A DNA stretch of 43,510 bases from Polaromonas jejuensis NBRC 106434 (GCF_001598235.1 NZ_BCYO01000030.1:1-43510), one strand, 5' to 3'; positions 1-8,705 are shown, counted from the stretch's first letter. The notes: generated from the letters alone by a model not told the origin. Made by a program: numbers and translations.

Positions 1-221
1 CCCCCAGGTGCCGGACTTTCGTTGACCCATGCATTGGTTAGGCAAATCGTTGCCTGCATTGGGATTGCGAAGTGATGTCCTGGGTCAGTGCAAAGTCGGC
101 ACCTGGGTCCAAAGCGCGTCGGCGCCAACAGCTGAGCCTCGGCCTGCGCGCCGGAAGGCGGGAACGCGCTGCGCTGGAGCCCAACCCATCCAGCGGGGAT
201 CAGGATTTACCCTAGGTGCTG
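1..221. other. Gene-free left edge upstream of the ABC operon promoter
   Basis: I see no credible coding sequence here. The short open frames on both strands lack a ribosome binding site and do not resemble known proteins. The region may hold the downstream part of a gene lying outside the window or simple intergenic sequence. The promoter-operator of the next operon begins at its right edge. Confidence 0.5.
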
Positions 222-250
222 TTGACGATTTATTGGAACGATCCAATAAT
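222..250 (+). promoter_or_regulatory. Predicted sigma-70 promoter of the ABC transporter operon
   Basis: TTGACG (222-227) is followed after exactly 17 nt by AATAAT (245-250), a good sigma-70 pair. A LacI-type palindrome fills the spacer. The same layout occurs at 5791-5819 in front of the CoA-transferase operon. Transcription would start near 257, giving a leader of about 80 nt before the first permease gene. The assignment rests on sequence only. Confidence 0.65.
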
Positions 251-268
251 CCATTCAACCGTTCCAAT
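232..268. promoter_or_regulatory. Tandem LacI-type operators O1/O2 of the ABC operon
   Basis: The near-palindrome ATTGGAACGATCCAAT (232-247) overlaps the promoter spacer. A second related copy, ATTCAACCGTTCCAAT (253-268), sits over the predicted start site. Their centres are 21 bp apart, two helical turns, so two repressor dimers could bind on one face. The pair matches the sites at 5802-5836 next to the LacI gene, which links this operon to that repressor. Binding is inferred. Confidence 0.7.
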
Positions 269-339
269 GATCCGGTCTGTCCCAAGGATCGCCGGACTGG
301 AAAACGTCAATAACCCTGGTTGGACAACGCTGGGAATAT

Positions 340-1011
340 ATGCATTACAAGTTTCAATTCGATGCCGTATTTGCGGCGTGGCCACTGCTTCTAAAAGGCA
401 CGTGGATAACGATTCAGCTCTCAATCGCCGCGACGGTGCTGGGCCTGATCGTCGCCATTGCATGCGCGTGGGCCAAGACTGCTGGCCCCAGGTGGCTTCG
501 ATTTCTGGTGAATGTGTACATCGAAATCATCCGCAACACGCCTTTTCTCGTCCAGCTCTTCTTTTTCTTTTTCGCGTTGCCGTCGATCGGTCTTCGCTGG
601 TCGCCTCACACCGCGGCCCTGACGGCGATGGTCGTCAATCTCGGTGCTTACGCCACAGAGATCATTCGCGCCGGCATCGAATCGATTCCCAAGGGGCAAA
701 TCGAAGCCGGGCTCGCGTTGAACCTGAAAGCGCACCAGATCTTTCGTCTTGTCATCCTGAAGCCAGCGTTGCGCGCAATTTTTCCTGCGCTGTCCAGTCA
801 GTTCATTCTCCTCATGCTGACTTCCAGCGTGGTCTCGGTGATTTCCGCGGACGACCTAACCTCCGTCGCCGCAAACCTTCAGTCGCAGACGTTCCGGAGC
901 TTCGAGATTTACATCGTAGTCACCGCAATTTACTTGTCGCTGGCACTGGCATTTTCATTTCTCTTCCGGACGATTGAGCGGCGCTCGCTGTCGTATCCGG
1001 ATCGACGCTGA
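340..1011 (+). CDS. Polar amino acid type ABC transporter permease 1
   Basis: This is a 223-residue inner-membrane permease of the HisM/GlnP family, one half of the pore of an importer for an amino acid or similar polar solute. A membrane segment spans about residues 22-44. The hallmark EIIRNTPFLVQLFF follows at about 62-75. The cytoplasmic EAA-type loop (EAGLALNLKAHQIFRLVILKPA, in pieces around 122-143) would dock on the ATPase. It is the first gene of a five-gene operon and lies 14 nt before the second permease. The upstream ribosome binding site is weak, so the start is chosen from length and family alignment. The substrate cannot be read from the sequence. Confidence 0.9.
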   Translation: MHYKFQFDAVFAAWPLLLKGTWITIQLSIAATVLGLIVAIACAWAKTAGPRWLRFLVNVYIEIIRNTPFLVQLFFFFFALPSIGLRWSPHTAALTAMVVNLGAYATEIIRAGIESIPKGQIEAGLALNLKAHQIFRLVILKPALRAIFPALSSQFILLMLTSSVVSVISADDLTSVAANLQSQTFRSFEIYIVVTAIYLSLALAFSFLFRTIERRSLSYPDRR

Positions 1012-1025
1012 TCAAGGAGCTCACG

Positions 1026-1679
1026 ATGCGTACGTTTGGAATGGGCGATTTTTGGTTCATCGTGCAAGCTGCACAGTGGACGGCGTTACTTTCGTTGATC
1101 GCCTTTGTAGGCGGTGCCATTGGTGGCTTGATGGTCGCCCTGGCAAGAACCTCGGGACGTCCCATACTCGAAAAGATTTCGATGGCTTTCACGCAGGTCT
1201 TCCAGGGCACACCGCTCTTGATGCAGCTATTTCTCGTGTTCTTCGGTGCGCCAATATTGGGCGTTGAGGTGAGCCCTTGGTTTGCGGCCGGCGTAACACT
1301 GATTCTGAACACCAGCGCGTTCCTCGGGGAGATTTGGCGTGGCTGCATCCAGGCGATTCCAAAAGGTCAATGGGAGGCTGCCGAGGCGCTTGCCATGAGC
1401 TATGGGCGTCGCATGCGGCTCGTGATCCTGCCGCAAGCCTGGAAGATCGCGGTGCCGCCGACGGTGGGGTACCTGGTCCAGGTGCTCAAGGGAACATCGC
1501 TTGCCGCCATTATCGGTTTCACCGAGGTCACGCGGGTCGGCCAGATCATCAACAACGCCACGTTTCAACCCCTGATCGTGTTCAGCGTGGTTGGCGCCGT
1601 GTACTTCACCTTGTGCTGGCCGCTGTCTTTGCTTGCGGCAAGGATGGAGCGGCAACTCAAGCTTTCCGCTGTCCGATAG
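1026..1679 (+). CDS. Polar amino acid type ABC transporter permease 2
   Basis: This 217-residue membrane protein is the second permease of the importer and belongs to the same HisM/GlnP family as its upstream neighbour. The motif VFQGTPLLMQLFLVFF (about residues 59-74) parallels the RNTPFLVQ hallmark. An EAA loop with EAAEALAMSYGRRM and LVILPQAWK lies around 118-142. The start follows a clear AAGGAG at 1014-1019. The short gap to the first permease implies co-translation. Two separate permeases suggest a heterodimeric pore, as in histidine and glutamate/aspartate importers. Confidence 0.9.
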   Translation: MRTFGMGDFWFIVQAAQWTALLSLIAFVGGAIGGLMVALARTSGRPILEKISMAFTQVFQGTPLLMQLFLVFFGAPILGVEVSPWFAAGVTLILNTSAFLGEIWRGCIQAIPKGQWEAAEALAMSYGRRMRLVILPQAWKIAVPPTVGYLVQVLKGTSLAAIIGFTEVTRVGQIINNATFQPLIVFSVVGAVYFTLCWPLSLLAARMERQLKLSAVR

Positions 1680-1720
1680 TTTTGCCCTCTCGTCATTCAT
1701 TTTTACCCTAAGGAGACAAC

Positions 1721-2551
1721 ATGTTCCAACGATTTGCACGCCGCCAACTCATGAATTTCGCCGCTGCCGCTGTATGCGGCGGGCTCCTAGGCTCGGTCGC
1801 CCTGAAAGCCAATGCGCAGACCGTCGACGAAATAAAGAAGAAAGGCACCGTGACGATTGGCATCCTGGTCGACTTCCCACCTTACGGAACCGTCGACAGC
1901 AGCAACCAGCCCGACGGTTACGACGCCGATGTCGCCAAGCTTCTGGCGAAGGACTGGGGCGTCAAACTGAATCTCGTACCGGTGACCGGCCCGAACCGGA
2001 TTCCGTATTTGCTGACCAACAAGGTCGATCTGCTCATTGCCTCCTTCTCTCCCACGCCCGACCGCGCCAAACAGGTCCAATTCTCTCGTCCGCACAGCGC
2101 GGCAACCATCGTGCTGTTTGGTGAGAAGAAGCTTTCCATCAAAACACCTGCCGACCTAAAACGCGTGCGCGTGGCTGTCGCGCGTGCAAGCACGCAAGAC
2201 ACGGCGTTGACCGCTATCGCACCGGAAGGAACTGAAATTCGTCGCTTCGACGACGACGCATCGGCGATGCAAGCACTTTTGTCGGGGCAGGTGGACGCCT
2301 TGGGCTGCGCGACGACGGTCGCTGCCCAGATCGCCAAGCGGCCCGGTGGGGATGCTTTTGAAAACAAGCTGGTGCTGCGCCAGCAATACATGGCTCCCAC
2401 AATGCGCCTGGGCCAGCCCGACCTGCTCAAGGGCGTGGATGCTTTCGTGGGCAAATATGTCGACAACGGTGAGTTGAACAAGCTCTACAAGAAGTGGCTG
2501 CAGACTGATCTGCCAACGCTGCCCACTGCAGCATTGCCCGCTGCGAAATGA
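1721..2551 (+). CDS. Periplasmic amino-acid-type binding protein of the ABC importer
   Basis: This 276-residue protein belongs to family 3 of bacterial extracellular solute-binding proteins. A signal sequence of about 33 residues contains a twin-arginine-like RRQLM before a hydrophobic stretch and ends near NAQ. The mature part opens with TVDEIKKKGTVTIGILVDFPPYGTVDSS and continues with QPDGYDADVAKLLAKDWG, the usual first-lobe signature. It captures the substrate and delivers it to the two permeases encoded just upstream. AAGGAG precedes the ATG by a normal distance. The ligand is unknown. The twin-arginine reading is tentative because a Sec signal would look much the same. Confidence 0.9.
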   Translation: MFQRFARRQLMNFAAAAVCGGLLGSVALKANAQTVDEIKKKGTVTIGILVDFPPYGTVDSSNQPDGYDADVAKLLAKDWGVKLNLVPVTGPNRIPYLLTNKVDLLIASFSPTPDRAKQVQFSRPHSAATIVLFGEKKLSIKTPADLKRVRVAVARASTQDTALTAIAPEGTEIRRFDDDASAMQALLSGQVDALGCATTVAAQIAKRPGGDAFENKLVLRQQYMAPTMRLGQPDLLKGVDAFVGKYVDNGELNKLYKKWLQTDLPTLPTAALPAAK

Positions 2552-2581
2552 AGCAGCTCCTTACGTTTTGAGGACAGCGTT

Positions 2582-3358
2582 ATGACCACCACACCCATCA
2601 TTCGCATTGAAAAAGCCAACAAGTGGTTTGGACAGTTTCAGGTCTTGACGGATGTCGATCTGGAAGTTCGACCGGGCGAGCGTATCGTGATTTGCGGACC
2701 TTCCGGCTCAGGCAAGTCCACTCTCATCCGTTGCATTAACCATCTTGAAAAAATCGAGAAGGGCCGCATCGAGGTGGACGGCATCGAGCTCAGTGGGCAC
2801 CAGCGCAAGAGCGTCGACGCCGTGCGTCGCGAAGTGGGCATGGTGTTCCAGCAGTTCAATCTCTTCCCTCACCTCACGGTCCTGCAAAACTGCACCCTGT
2901 CGCCGATGCACTCACTCGGAATTGCGCGTGAGCAGGCAGAAGAGACCGCCATGAAATTCCTCAAGCGAGTGCGGATTCCCGAACAGGCCCAAAAGTATCC
3001 GAGCCAGCTCTCCGGCGGTCAGCAGCAGCGTGTCGCGATTGCGCGAGCGCTGTGCATGAACCCCAAGATCATGCTGTTCGACGAGCCCACCTCCGCGCTG
3101 GATCCCGAAATGGTGAAGGAAGTGCTCGACACGATGATCAGTCTGGCCGAGGACGGCATGACCATGCTGTGCGTGACGCACGAAATGGGTTTCGCCCGCC
3201 AAGTCGCCGATCGCGTCATTTTCATGGCCGATGGGCGCGTGCTTGAGGTGGCACCGCCAAAGACCTTCTTTGGCAGTCCCCAGCATTCAAAGCTGAAAGC
3301 CTTCCTGGGCCAGATCCTGAATTCCGGCGAGCACCACCCCACCTTGCAACACGCTTGA
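2582..3358 (+). CDS. ABC transporter ATPase, polar amino acid family
   Basis: This 258-residue cytoplasmic ATPase drives the importer and resembles GlnQ/HisP. Walker A is GPSGSGKST (residues 39-47), the Q-loop is VFQQFNLFPHLT (about 88-99), the signature is LSGGQQQRVAIARAL (143-157), and Walker B is IMLFDEPTSALDPE (163-176). The H-loop THEMGFARQ follows. All catalytic elements are present, so the protein should be active. It lies 30 nt after the binding protein gene and is followed by the DUF993 gene about 107 nt downstream on the same strand. Confidence 0.95.
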   Translation: MTTTPIIRIEKANKWFGQFQVLTDVDLEVRPGERIVICGPSGSGKSTLIRCINHLEKIEKGRIEVDGIELSGHQRKSVDAVRREVGMVFQQFNLFPHLTVLQNCTLSPMHSLGIAREQAEETAMKFLKRVRIPEQAQKYPSQLSGGQQQRVAIARALCMNPKIMLFDEPTSALDPEMVKEVLDTMISLAEDGMTMLCVTHEMGFARQVADRVIFMADGRVLEVAPPKTFFGSPQHSKLKAFLGQILNSGEHHPTLQHA

Positions 3359-3465
3359 CGTTCCCGCAGCCGCGACCGCGGCCGCACGTTTGCTGATCCT
3401 GTTGCCAAGTGCAACCTTCCGACGTACGCCAAGTGCGAGGCGGACGTTCCAAACATGGAGAGACT

Positions 3466-4635
3466 ATGAAGATCCGCCTTCCGCAGTCAGACGGCACTCT
3501 GATGAACTATACGGTGATCGGCGAGCCCATCGTGCCGCAATCACCAACGCCCGCGTTCAACCGCACCGTCTATGCCGCCGCGCACGTGGTGGTCGATCCT
3601 GTGGCCACGCAGGATCCCTGGGATGCGGCACCGCAGGTCGACTGGGAGACAACCTTGGCATTTCGCGAGCACCTGTACCGCCTGGGATTCAAGGTCGCCG
3701 AAGCCATGGATACCGCACAGCGTGGCATGGGTGTCGACTGGCCGGTCGCACGCGAACTGATTCAGCGAAGCTTGCGTCACGCGCGCACGATCTCCGGAGC
3801 CGACTTGGCCTGCGGCGTTGGTACCGATCAGCTGGTCGCAAGTGAAAGTACGACGCTTGCCGAAGTTGAGGCAGCTTATCGGGAACAACTTGCAGTGGTA
3901 GAGGCCGAGGGTGGCCGGGCCATCCTGATGGCGAGCCGTGCCATGGCCCGCTGTGCCAAAGGTCCGGACGACTACCACACCCTCTACGGACGGCTGTTGC
4001 GCGACACATCGCAGCCGGTCATCCTGCATTGGCTTGGCGAGATGTTCGATCCGGCGCTGCGTGGGTATTGGGGCGGCGGAGACTTGGCCAGTGCGCTGGA
4101 CACGGTTGCGACGCTCATCTCGGAGAACGCAAACCACGTCGAAGGCATCAAAGTCTCGCTGCTCGATGCGAAATGGGAGCTTGAACTGCGCCGACGCCTG
4201 CCCGATGGCATCAAGATGTACACGGGCGACGACTTCAACTATGCCGAGCTGATGGCGGGCGATGCCAGTGGCCATTCCCATGGATTGCTGGGCATCTTTG
4301 ATCCGATCGCTCCCGTGGCTGCGGTCGCGCTGGGTGAGCTCGCAGCAGGCAATACCGACCGTTTCCGATCCCTGCTGGACCCGACGGTCGCGCTTTCTCG
4401 CGAGATATTTCGCGCGCCCACACGTCACTACAAGGCCGGCGTGGTGTTTCTGGCTTGGCTCAACGGCCATCAGCAACACTTCTCGATGGCGGGCGGTGCG
4501 CAGTCGGCACGCGGCGTGGCGCATTTCGCAAAGGTGTTTGAACTCGCTGATCAAAGCGGCGTGCTGACCAACCCCGAACAGGCGTGCAAACGCATGCAGT
4601 CCTACCTGCAAGTCGCAGGCGGCATCGAGGGTTGA
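3466..4635 (+). CDS. DUF993 family protein, dihydrodipicolinate synthase/aldolase-like
   Basis: This 389-residue protein resembles the DUF993 family, which is related to the class I aldolase fold of dihydrodipicolinate synthase and N-acetylneuraminate lyase. Visible blocks are HARTISGADLACGVGTDQL, ILMASRAMARCAKGPDDY, QPVILHWLGEMFDPALRGYWG, HVEGIKVSLLDAKWE and KMYTGDDFNYAEL. Lys in GIKVSLLD is a reasonable Schiff-base candidate by analogy, but this is not proven. The ATG at 3466 is preferred over an in-frame ATG at 3409 because GGAG lies just upstream and alignment starts here. It closes the ABC operon, so it probably acts on the imported compound. The reaction is unknown. Confidence 0.75.
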   Translation: MKIRLPQSDGTLMNYTVIGEPIVPQSPTPAFNRTVYAAAHVVVDPVATQDPWDAAPQVDWETTLAFREHLYRLGFKVAEAMDTAQRGMGVDWPVARELIQRSLRHARTISGADLACGVGTDQLVASESTTLAEVEAAYREQLAVVEAEGGRAILMASRAMARCAKGPDDYHTLYGRLLRDTSQPVILHWLGEMFDPALRGYWGGGDLASALDTVATLISENANHVEGIKVSLLDAKWELELRRRLPDGIKMYTGDDFNYAELMAGDASGHSHGLLGIFDPIAPVAAVALGELAAGNTDRFRSLLDPTVALSREIFRAPTRHYKAGVVFLAWLNGHQQHFSMAGGAQSARGVAHFAKVFELADQSGVLTNPEQACKRMQSYLQVAGGIEG

Positions 4636-4643
4636 GCGCCTCA

Positions 4644-4661
4644 CGCCTGCACATTCAGGCG
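4644..4661. terminator. Possible bidirectional hairpin between convergent genes
   Basis: CGCCTG and CAGGCG form a perfect 6-bp stem around the loop CACATT. It lies between the stop of the DUF993 gene and the stop of the convergent LacI gene. No U-rich tract follows on either strand, so a classical intrinsic terminator is not established. The position is the main argument. Confidence 0.3.
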
Positions 4662-4737
4662 AGGTGACGCGTTCGCCCAAATTTTCAAACAATGCCGCGA
4701 GCGTCGGCGGCGTGTTTGAGCGGCGAAAGCTCGACCG

Positions 4738-5751
4738 CTAACCGGACTGCCGCAGTACCAGCTGTGGATCGACGAGGAAGGTCTGCCGCGCCCGCTCTGG
4801 CACCCGGATTCGTTCCAGCAGGATTTCAGCCGCGTGCTGCCCCAGCTCACCCGGTCGAACATCCACCGTACTCAATGGCGGATTCGAATGCGCGGCATCA
4901 AGCACGTTGTCGAATCCCATGAGTCCGAAATCATTTCCCGCCCGCATGCCTCGTTCGCCCAGGGCTGCCAATGCGCCGAAAGCAACCACGTCGTTGTAGC
5001 AAATGGCGGCCGTTGGACGCGGCTTCTTGTCGAGCAGGGTCAACATCGTTTCGTAGCCGCCCTGACGTGTCGGCTTCGTCAAGATGAGGAGATCCTCGTC
5101 AAAGACGATCTTTCGTTCCGCGAGTGCTGCTCTGAAGCCTTTCAGGCGCTGCTCCAACACGACGCCAGCACGTCCGCCCAGGAAACCGATGGACCTGTGG
5201 CCGGCGTCGAGCAGGTGCTTTGTAGCGAGGTAGATGCCACGCTCGTTGTCCGCGCCTGCGAAGTCGTATCGACCTGGCCCCAATGTTCGAACCATGACCA
5301 CCAGGGGTATGTTCCAAGCTTGCACATCCTTTGGCAACGTGCGCGGAGTGCCGTATGCCGGACAAAGTACCAATCCTGCGGCCCCCTGCTCTCGCATGGC
5401 CCCGATCACCTGCGTCTGGCGATCAAGGTCTTCGTTGGTGTGTGCCATCAAAACGATGTACCCCGCCTCGACCAACGTCCGCTCCACGGCCACAAGAATT
5501 TCGGCGAAGAAGGGATTCGTCAGATCGTTGACGATGACACCAATGGTCTTGGAGGTGCGGCCCCGTAACTCGCCGGCACGGCGGTTGTAGACGTAGCCAA
5601 TCTTGACGGCAGCCGCGCGCACGCGATCCGCCGTCTCTACGGGGATCAGGGCGCTGCCCTTGAGCACGAGCGAAACGGTCGATTTCGAGACCTGTGCGGC
5701 CGCTGCGACATCCAGGATGGTGACGGCACGCGTCGAATTGGAGGTAGACAT
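4738..5751 (-). CDS. LacI family transcriptional repressor
   Basis: This 337-residue regulator has an N-terminal helix-turn-helix (about residues 9-32, TILDVAAAAQVSKSTVSLVLKG), a hinge near 45-60 and a periplasmic-binding-protein-like effector domain to the end (SKTIGVIVNDLTNPFFAEIL, then AAICYNDVVAFGALAALGERG). It probably dimerises and releases DNA when a metabolite of the imported substrate binds. AAGGA precedes the ATG by five bases. The gene is convergent with the ABC operon and divergent from the CoA-transferase operon. Its probable operators lie about 50 bp upstream and again in front of the ABC operon, so it should autoregulate and control both. Confidence 0.92.
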   Translation of the reverse strand: MSTSNSTRAVTILDVAAAAQVSKSTVSLVLKGSALIPVETADRVRAAAVKIGYVYNRRAGELRGRTSKTIGVIVNDLTNPFFAEILVAVERTLVEAGYIVLMAHTNEDLDRQTQVIGAMREQGAAGLVLCPAYGTPRTLPKDVQAWNIPLVVMVRTLGPGRYDFAGADNERGIYLATKHLLDAGHRSIGFLGGRAGVVLEQRLKGFRAALAERKIVFDEDLLILTKPTRQGGYETMLTLLDKKPRPTAAICYNDVVAFGALAALGERGMRAGNDFGLMGFDNVLDAAHSNPPLSTVDVRPGELGQHAAEILLERIRVPERARQTFLVDPQLVLRQSG

Positions 5752-5790
5752 ATTCCTTAGGTAGTTTCCCCTAGCTTAACCTGCCACTTC

Positions 5791-5819
5791 TTGCATTTTT
5801 CTTGGAACGTTCCAATAAT
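5791..5819 (+). promoter_or_regulatory. Predicted sigma-70 promoter of the CoA-transferase operon
   Basis: TTGCAT (5791-5796), a 17-nt spacer and AATAAT (5814-5819) form a promoter pointing right. The perfect palindrome TTGGAACGTTCCAA lies inside the spacer, exactly as in the ABC operon promoter. Initiation near 5826 would give a leader of about 265 nt before the CoA-transferase start codon. Sequence-based prediction only. Confidence 0.6.
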
Positions 5820-5836
5820 CATTAAACCGTTCCAAT
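5802..5836. promoter_or_regulatory. Tandem LacI-type operators between lacI-like and CoA-transferase genes
   Basis: The first site, TTGGAACGTTCCAA (5802-5815), is a perfect 14-bp palindrome. The second, ATTAAACCGTTCCAAT (5821-5836), is an imperfect copy centred 20 bp downstream. The same pair occurs at 232-268. The central CG step is typical of LacI-family operators. Occupancy would block the promoter at 5791-5819 and probably the repressor's own promoter. Confidence 0.75.
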
Positions 5837-6090
5837 AAATGTAGTCGAAACAGAAACCCAATGGAGAGAATCTTGCAATCCAGCCGTGCTTTTATCGAAG
5901 GCGTTGGGGTTCGCCCCCGCCGCTTCGTCCATGCCTGCCCATGGTTCGGCCATGCCAGAACCAACTGCACGTTCTCGTCGCAGCTCGCTTCAAGTTCACG
6001 CATTCAAACAACTCAACCACTTGCCATCTTCGGGGCGCGCCGCATCGGCACCGCTGTAAGCATGGCCTTCTTTCACGTTTAGGAAACCTC

Positions 6091-7785
6091 ATGAAGAAAG
6101 TAATCACCGCCGAACAGGCGGCTGCATTGATTCGAAGCGACGACGTCGTCAGCATCAGCTCCTCCAGCGGCTTGGGATGTCCTGACAAGGTTCTGGCGGC
6201 GTTGGGGGCACGATTCGAAAAAGAAGGCCAGCCGCGGAACCTGACCACGTTGAACCCCATCGCTGCGGGCGACATGTATGGCATTAAAGGCATCGATCAC
6301 ATTGCCAAGCCAGGTCTGCTGGCCCGGGTGCTGGCTGGTTCGTATCCAAGCGGGCCCTCGTCACTGCCAATGCCCGCCATCTGGCACATGGTGGTAGACA
6401 ACCAGATTGAGGCCTACAACATCCCCAGCGGCATCCTGTACGACATGCATCGCGACGCAGCGGCGAAGCGGCCGGGTGTGTTGACCAAGGTGGGCCTGGG
6501 CACTTTCGTTGATCCGGAGTTGCAGGGCTGCGCCATGAACGACGCTGCAGCGGCACATCCTGTTGTTCGCAAGGAAATCTTCGACGGGCAGGAATGGCTC
6601 TATTTCCCGGCCATCGTCCCCCAGGTGACCATCATTCGCGCCACGACGGCCGACGAACACGGCAACCTCACCTACGAACACGAAGGCGCTCTGCTCGGTG
6701 GCCTCGATCAGGCCCTGGCGGCCCGCAATAACGGCGGCATCGTGATTGCGCAAGTGAAGCGCGTCGTCAAGCAGGGCAGCCTGCGTCCCCACGACGTGCA
6801 CGTACCTTGCAATTTGGTGGACTACATCGTAGTCGACGCTGAGCAATGGCAGACCACGCAGACCCCCTACGACCCCGCAATCAGCGGCGAGGTCGCTCAA
6901 CCGGTGTCGACCTTCGAGCCGCAAGCTTGGGGTCCGGAAAAAGTCATTTCGCGTCGCGCGGCAATGGAGCTCGCGCACGGCCAAGCGGTCAACCTCGGCT
7001 TCGGCATTTCTGCCAACGTCCCACGGATTCTGTTGGAAGAAGGTCTTCACGGCGAAGTTACCTGGGCCATCGAGCAAGGGGCCGTCGGCGGGATGCCCTT
7101 GCTTGGTTTCGCCTTCGGATGCGCATCCAATGCTGACGCGATCATGCCATCGCCGAACCAATTCACCTACTTTCAGGGCGGTGGCTTCGATGTGACTTTG
7201 CTGTCGTTCCTGCAGGTCGACGGCAACGGCAGCGTCAATGTCTCGAAGTTGGGAGCTAAGCCCTACCTGACGGCAGGCTGTGGCGGCTTCGTCGACATCA
7301 CTGCACACGCCAAGCGCATCGTCTTCTCCGGGTTCTTTACCGCCGGCGCCAAGCTCGAAGTTGGCGACGGCAAGTTGACGATCTTGAAGGAAGGCAAGAC
7401 TCGTAAATTCGTCAAATCCGCCGAGCACATCACCTTCAGCGGCCTGATCGGCCGCCAACGCGGGCAGCGCGTCACCTATGTCACAGAGCGCTGCGTAATC
7501 GACCTTGAAGATGACGCACTGGTAGTACGTGAGATTGCGCCGGGCATCGACTTGCAGCGTGATGTCCTCGACCAAGCTGAAGTGCCCCTGCGGGTTGCAA
7601 AGGATCTGCGCGTGATGGATCCGGCATTGTTCATGGCCGCGCCGTTTGGTTTGCACCTTCGGCCGGAGGTAGTGCGTCGAGGTTCCACGCTTTCAACGAA
7701 AGGTGGACAGGACACTTTGGTTGGAGACACAGTGACTGATGCAAGTTCAAATGCCGCAAAGTTTGTGGAGGTGACCCGTGGTTGA
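6091..7785 (+). CDS. Family I acyl-CoA:carboxylate CoA-transferase (YdiF/propionate CoA-transferase-like)
   Basis: This 564-residue single-chain enzyme carries both halves of a family I CoA-transferase. It would move CoA from acetyl-CoA or a similar donor to a carboxylic acid through a glutamyl-CoA intermediate. The N-terminal half starts MKKVITAEQAAALIRSDDVV and contains YNIPSGILYDMHRDAA. The C-terminal half contains EQGAVGG, matching the E-x-G-x-x-G-G motif, and Glu328 is the predicted nucleophile, near the position known for YdiF. The start at 6091 follows AGGAAAC and fits the family better than the in-frame ATG at 5941. The gene overlaps the next one by 8 bp. Confidence 0.9.
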   Translation: MKKVITAEQAAALIRSDDVVSISSSSGLGCPDKVLAALGARFEKEGQPRNLTTLNPIAAGDMYGIKGIDHIAKPGLLARVLAGSYPSGPSSLPMPAIWHMVVDNQIEAYNIPSGILYDMHRDAAAKRPGVLTKVGLGTFVDPELQGCAMNDAAAAHPVVRKEIFDGQEWLYFPAIVPQVTIIRATTADEHGNLTYEHEGALLGGLDQALAARNNGGIVIAQVKRVVKQGSLRPHDVHVPCNLVDYIVVDAEQWQTTQTPYDPAISGEVAQPVSTFEPQAWGPEKVISRRAAMELAHGQAVNLGFGISANVPRILLEEGLHGEVTWAIEQGAVGGMPLLGFAFGCASNADAIMPSPNQFTYFQGGGFDVTLLSFLQVDGNGSVNVSKLGAKPYLTAGCGGFVDITAHAKRIVFSGFFTAGAKLEVGDGKLTILKEGKTRKFVKSAEHITFSGLIGRQRGQRVTYVTERCVIDLEDDALVVREIAPGIDLQRDVLDQAEVPLRVAKDLRVMDPALFMAAPFGLHLRPEVVRRGSTLSTKGGQDTLVGDTVTDASSNAAKFVEVTRG

Positions 7786-8557
7786 TTCGTTGATTCAAAC
7801 CGAGCGCGATGGCACTATCGCGACCGTCACGCTTACCCGGCCAGCCAAGTTGAACTCACTGACGCCGGCCATGCTGGATCAATTGGAGGTGGCTGCACGT
7901 GAGCTGGATGGCGACACCGATGTGCGGGTTGTCATACTTCAGGGCAGTGGCGAAAAGGCCTTTTGCGTCGGTGCGGACATCAACGAATGGGCGGCGCTGC
8001 AGCCACTGGACATGTGGCGCCGTTGGGTCCGTCGGGGCCATCAGGTGTTCGACCAATGGGCGCGCCTGCGCCAACCGGTCATCACGGCGATCAATGGGCA
8101 TGCGTTCGGCGGAGGCCTCGAACTTGCGATCACAGGAGACATCCGCATCGCGGTCGAGCAAGCGCAGTTCGCTCTCCCGGAAGCGTCCATCGCGACCTGT
8201 CCTGGATGGTCCGGAACACAGCGCTTGGTGCAGTTGATCGGCGCGAGCCGCACGAAATACCTGGCCTTGAGCGGAGTGCGTCTGTCGGCCGAAGAGGCCT
8301 TGGCAAGTGGCCTCGTCCACCAGGTCGTTCCCGCCACCGACCTGAAGAGCCGAGCGATGACCCTGGCGCGAGAAATGGCGACTAAGGCACCAGTGTCACT
8401 GCAACTGACCAAGCAGCTGATCAACGCAGCATCGGGCGAGGACGCCGCCGCTACGCTGGAAGCAATGGCAGGTGCGTTGGCCGCGACGACTCAGGACGCA
8501 ACCGAAGGAATCCAGAGTTTTCGCGAAAGACGGGCTCCCGTCTACGCTGGCCGTTGA
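7778..8557 (+). CDS. Enoyl-CoA hydratase/isomerase family protein (ABC-operon side)
   Basis: This 259-residue crotonase-fold enzyme would hydrate or isomerise an unsaturated acyl-CoA in the cytoplasm. The oxyanion-hole region is GADINEWAAL (near residue 65), followed by GHAFGGGLELAITGDI with the first catalytic-position glutamate. LPEASIATCPGWSGTQRL then carries the second, so both acidic residues of classical hydratases are kept. It uses a GTG start that overlaps the CoA-transferase stop by 8 bp, with GGAGGTGA just upstream. This implies translational coupling, and the enzyme probably acts on the product of that transferase. Confidence 0.9.
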   Translation: MVDSLIQTERDGTIATVTLTRPAKLNSLTPAMLDQLEVAARELDGDTDVRVVILQGSGEKAFCVGADINEWAALQPLDMWRRWVRRGHQVFDQWARLRQPVITAINGHAFGGGLELAITGDIRIAVEQAQFALPEASIATCPGWSGTQRLVQLIGASRTKYLALSGVRLSAEEALASGLVHQVVPATDLKSRAMTLAREMATKAPVSLQLTKQLINAASGEDAAATLEAMAGALAATTQDATEGIQSFRERRAPVYAGR

Positions 8558-8705
8558 TTCGAACGCTCCGGCATCCATCTGAACAGCCTTGCGAGCGCAT
8601 GGCACCAGGCGCGGGAGCATCGATTTAGCGCACGCAGGCCTGACTCCCGTCAGTCGCTTCTATCCGCCACTTAATTTCGCAGCATGCGCTGCCAGGAGAC
8701 ACAAA

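Noticed and set aside
3541..4692. 383-codon leftward open frame opposite the DUF993 gene
   Set aside because: It is an antisense shadow of a clearly conserved gene in GC-rich DNA and has no recognisable product.
6361..7656. 431-codon leftward open frame opposite the CoA-transferase gene
   Set aside because: Antisense shadow; the plus-strand frame carries the family motifs and catalytic glutamate.
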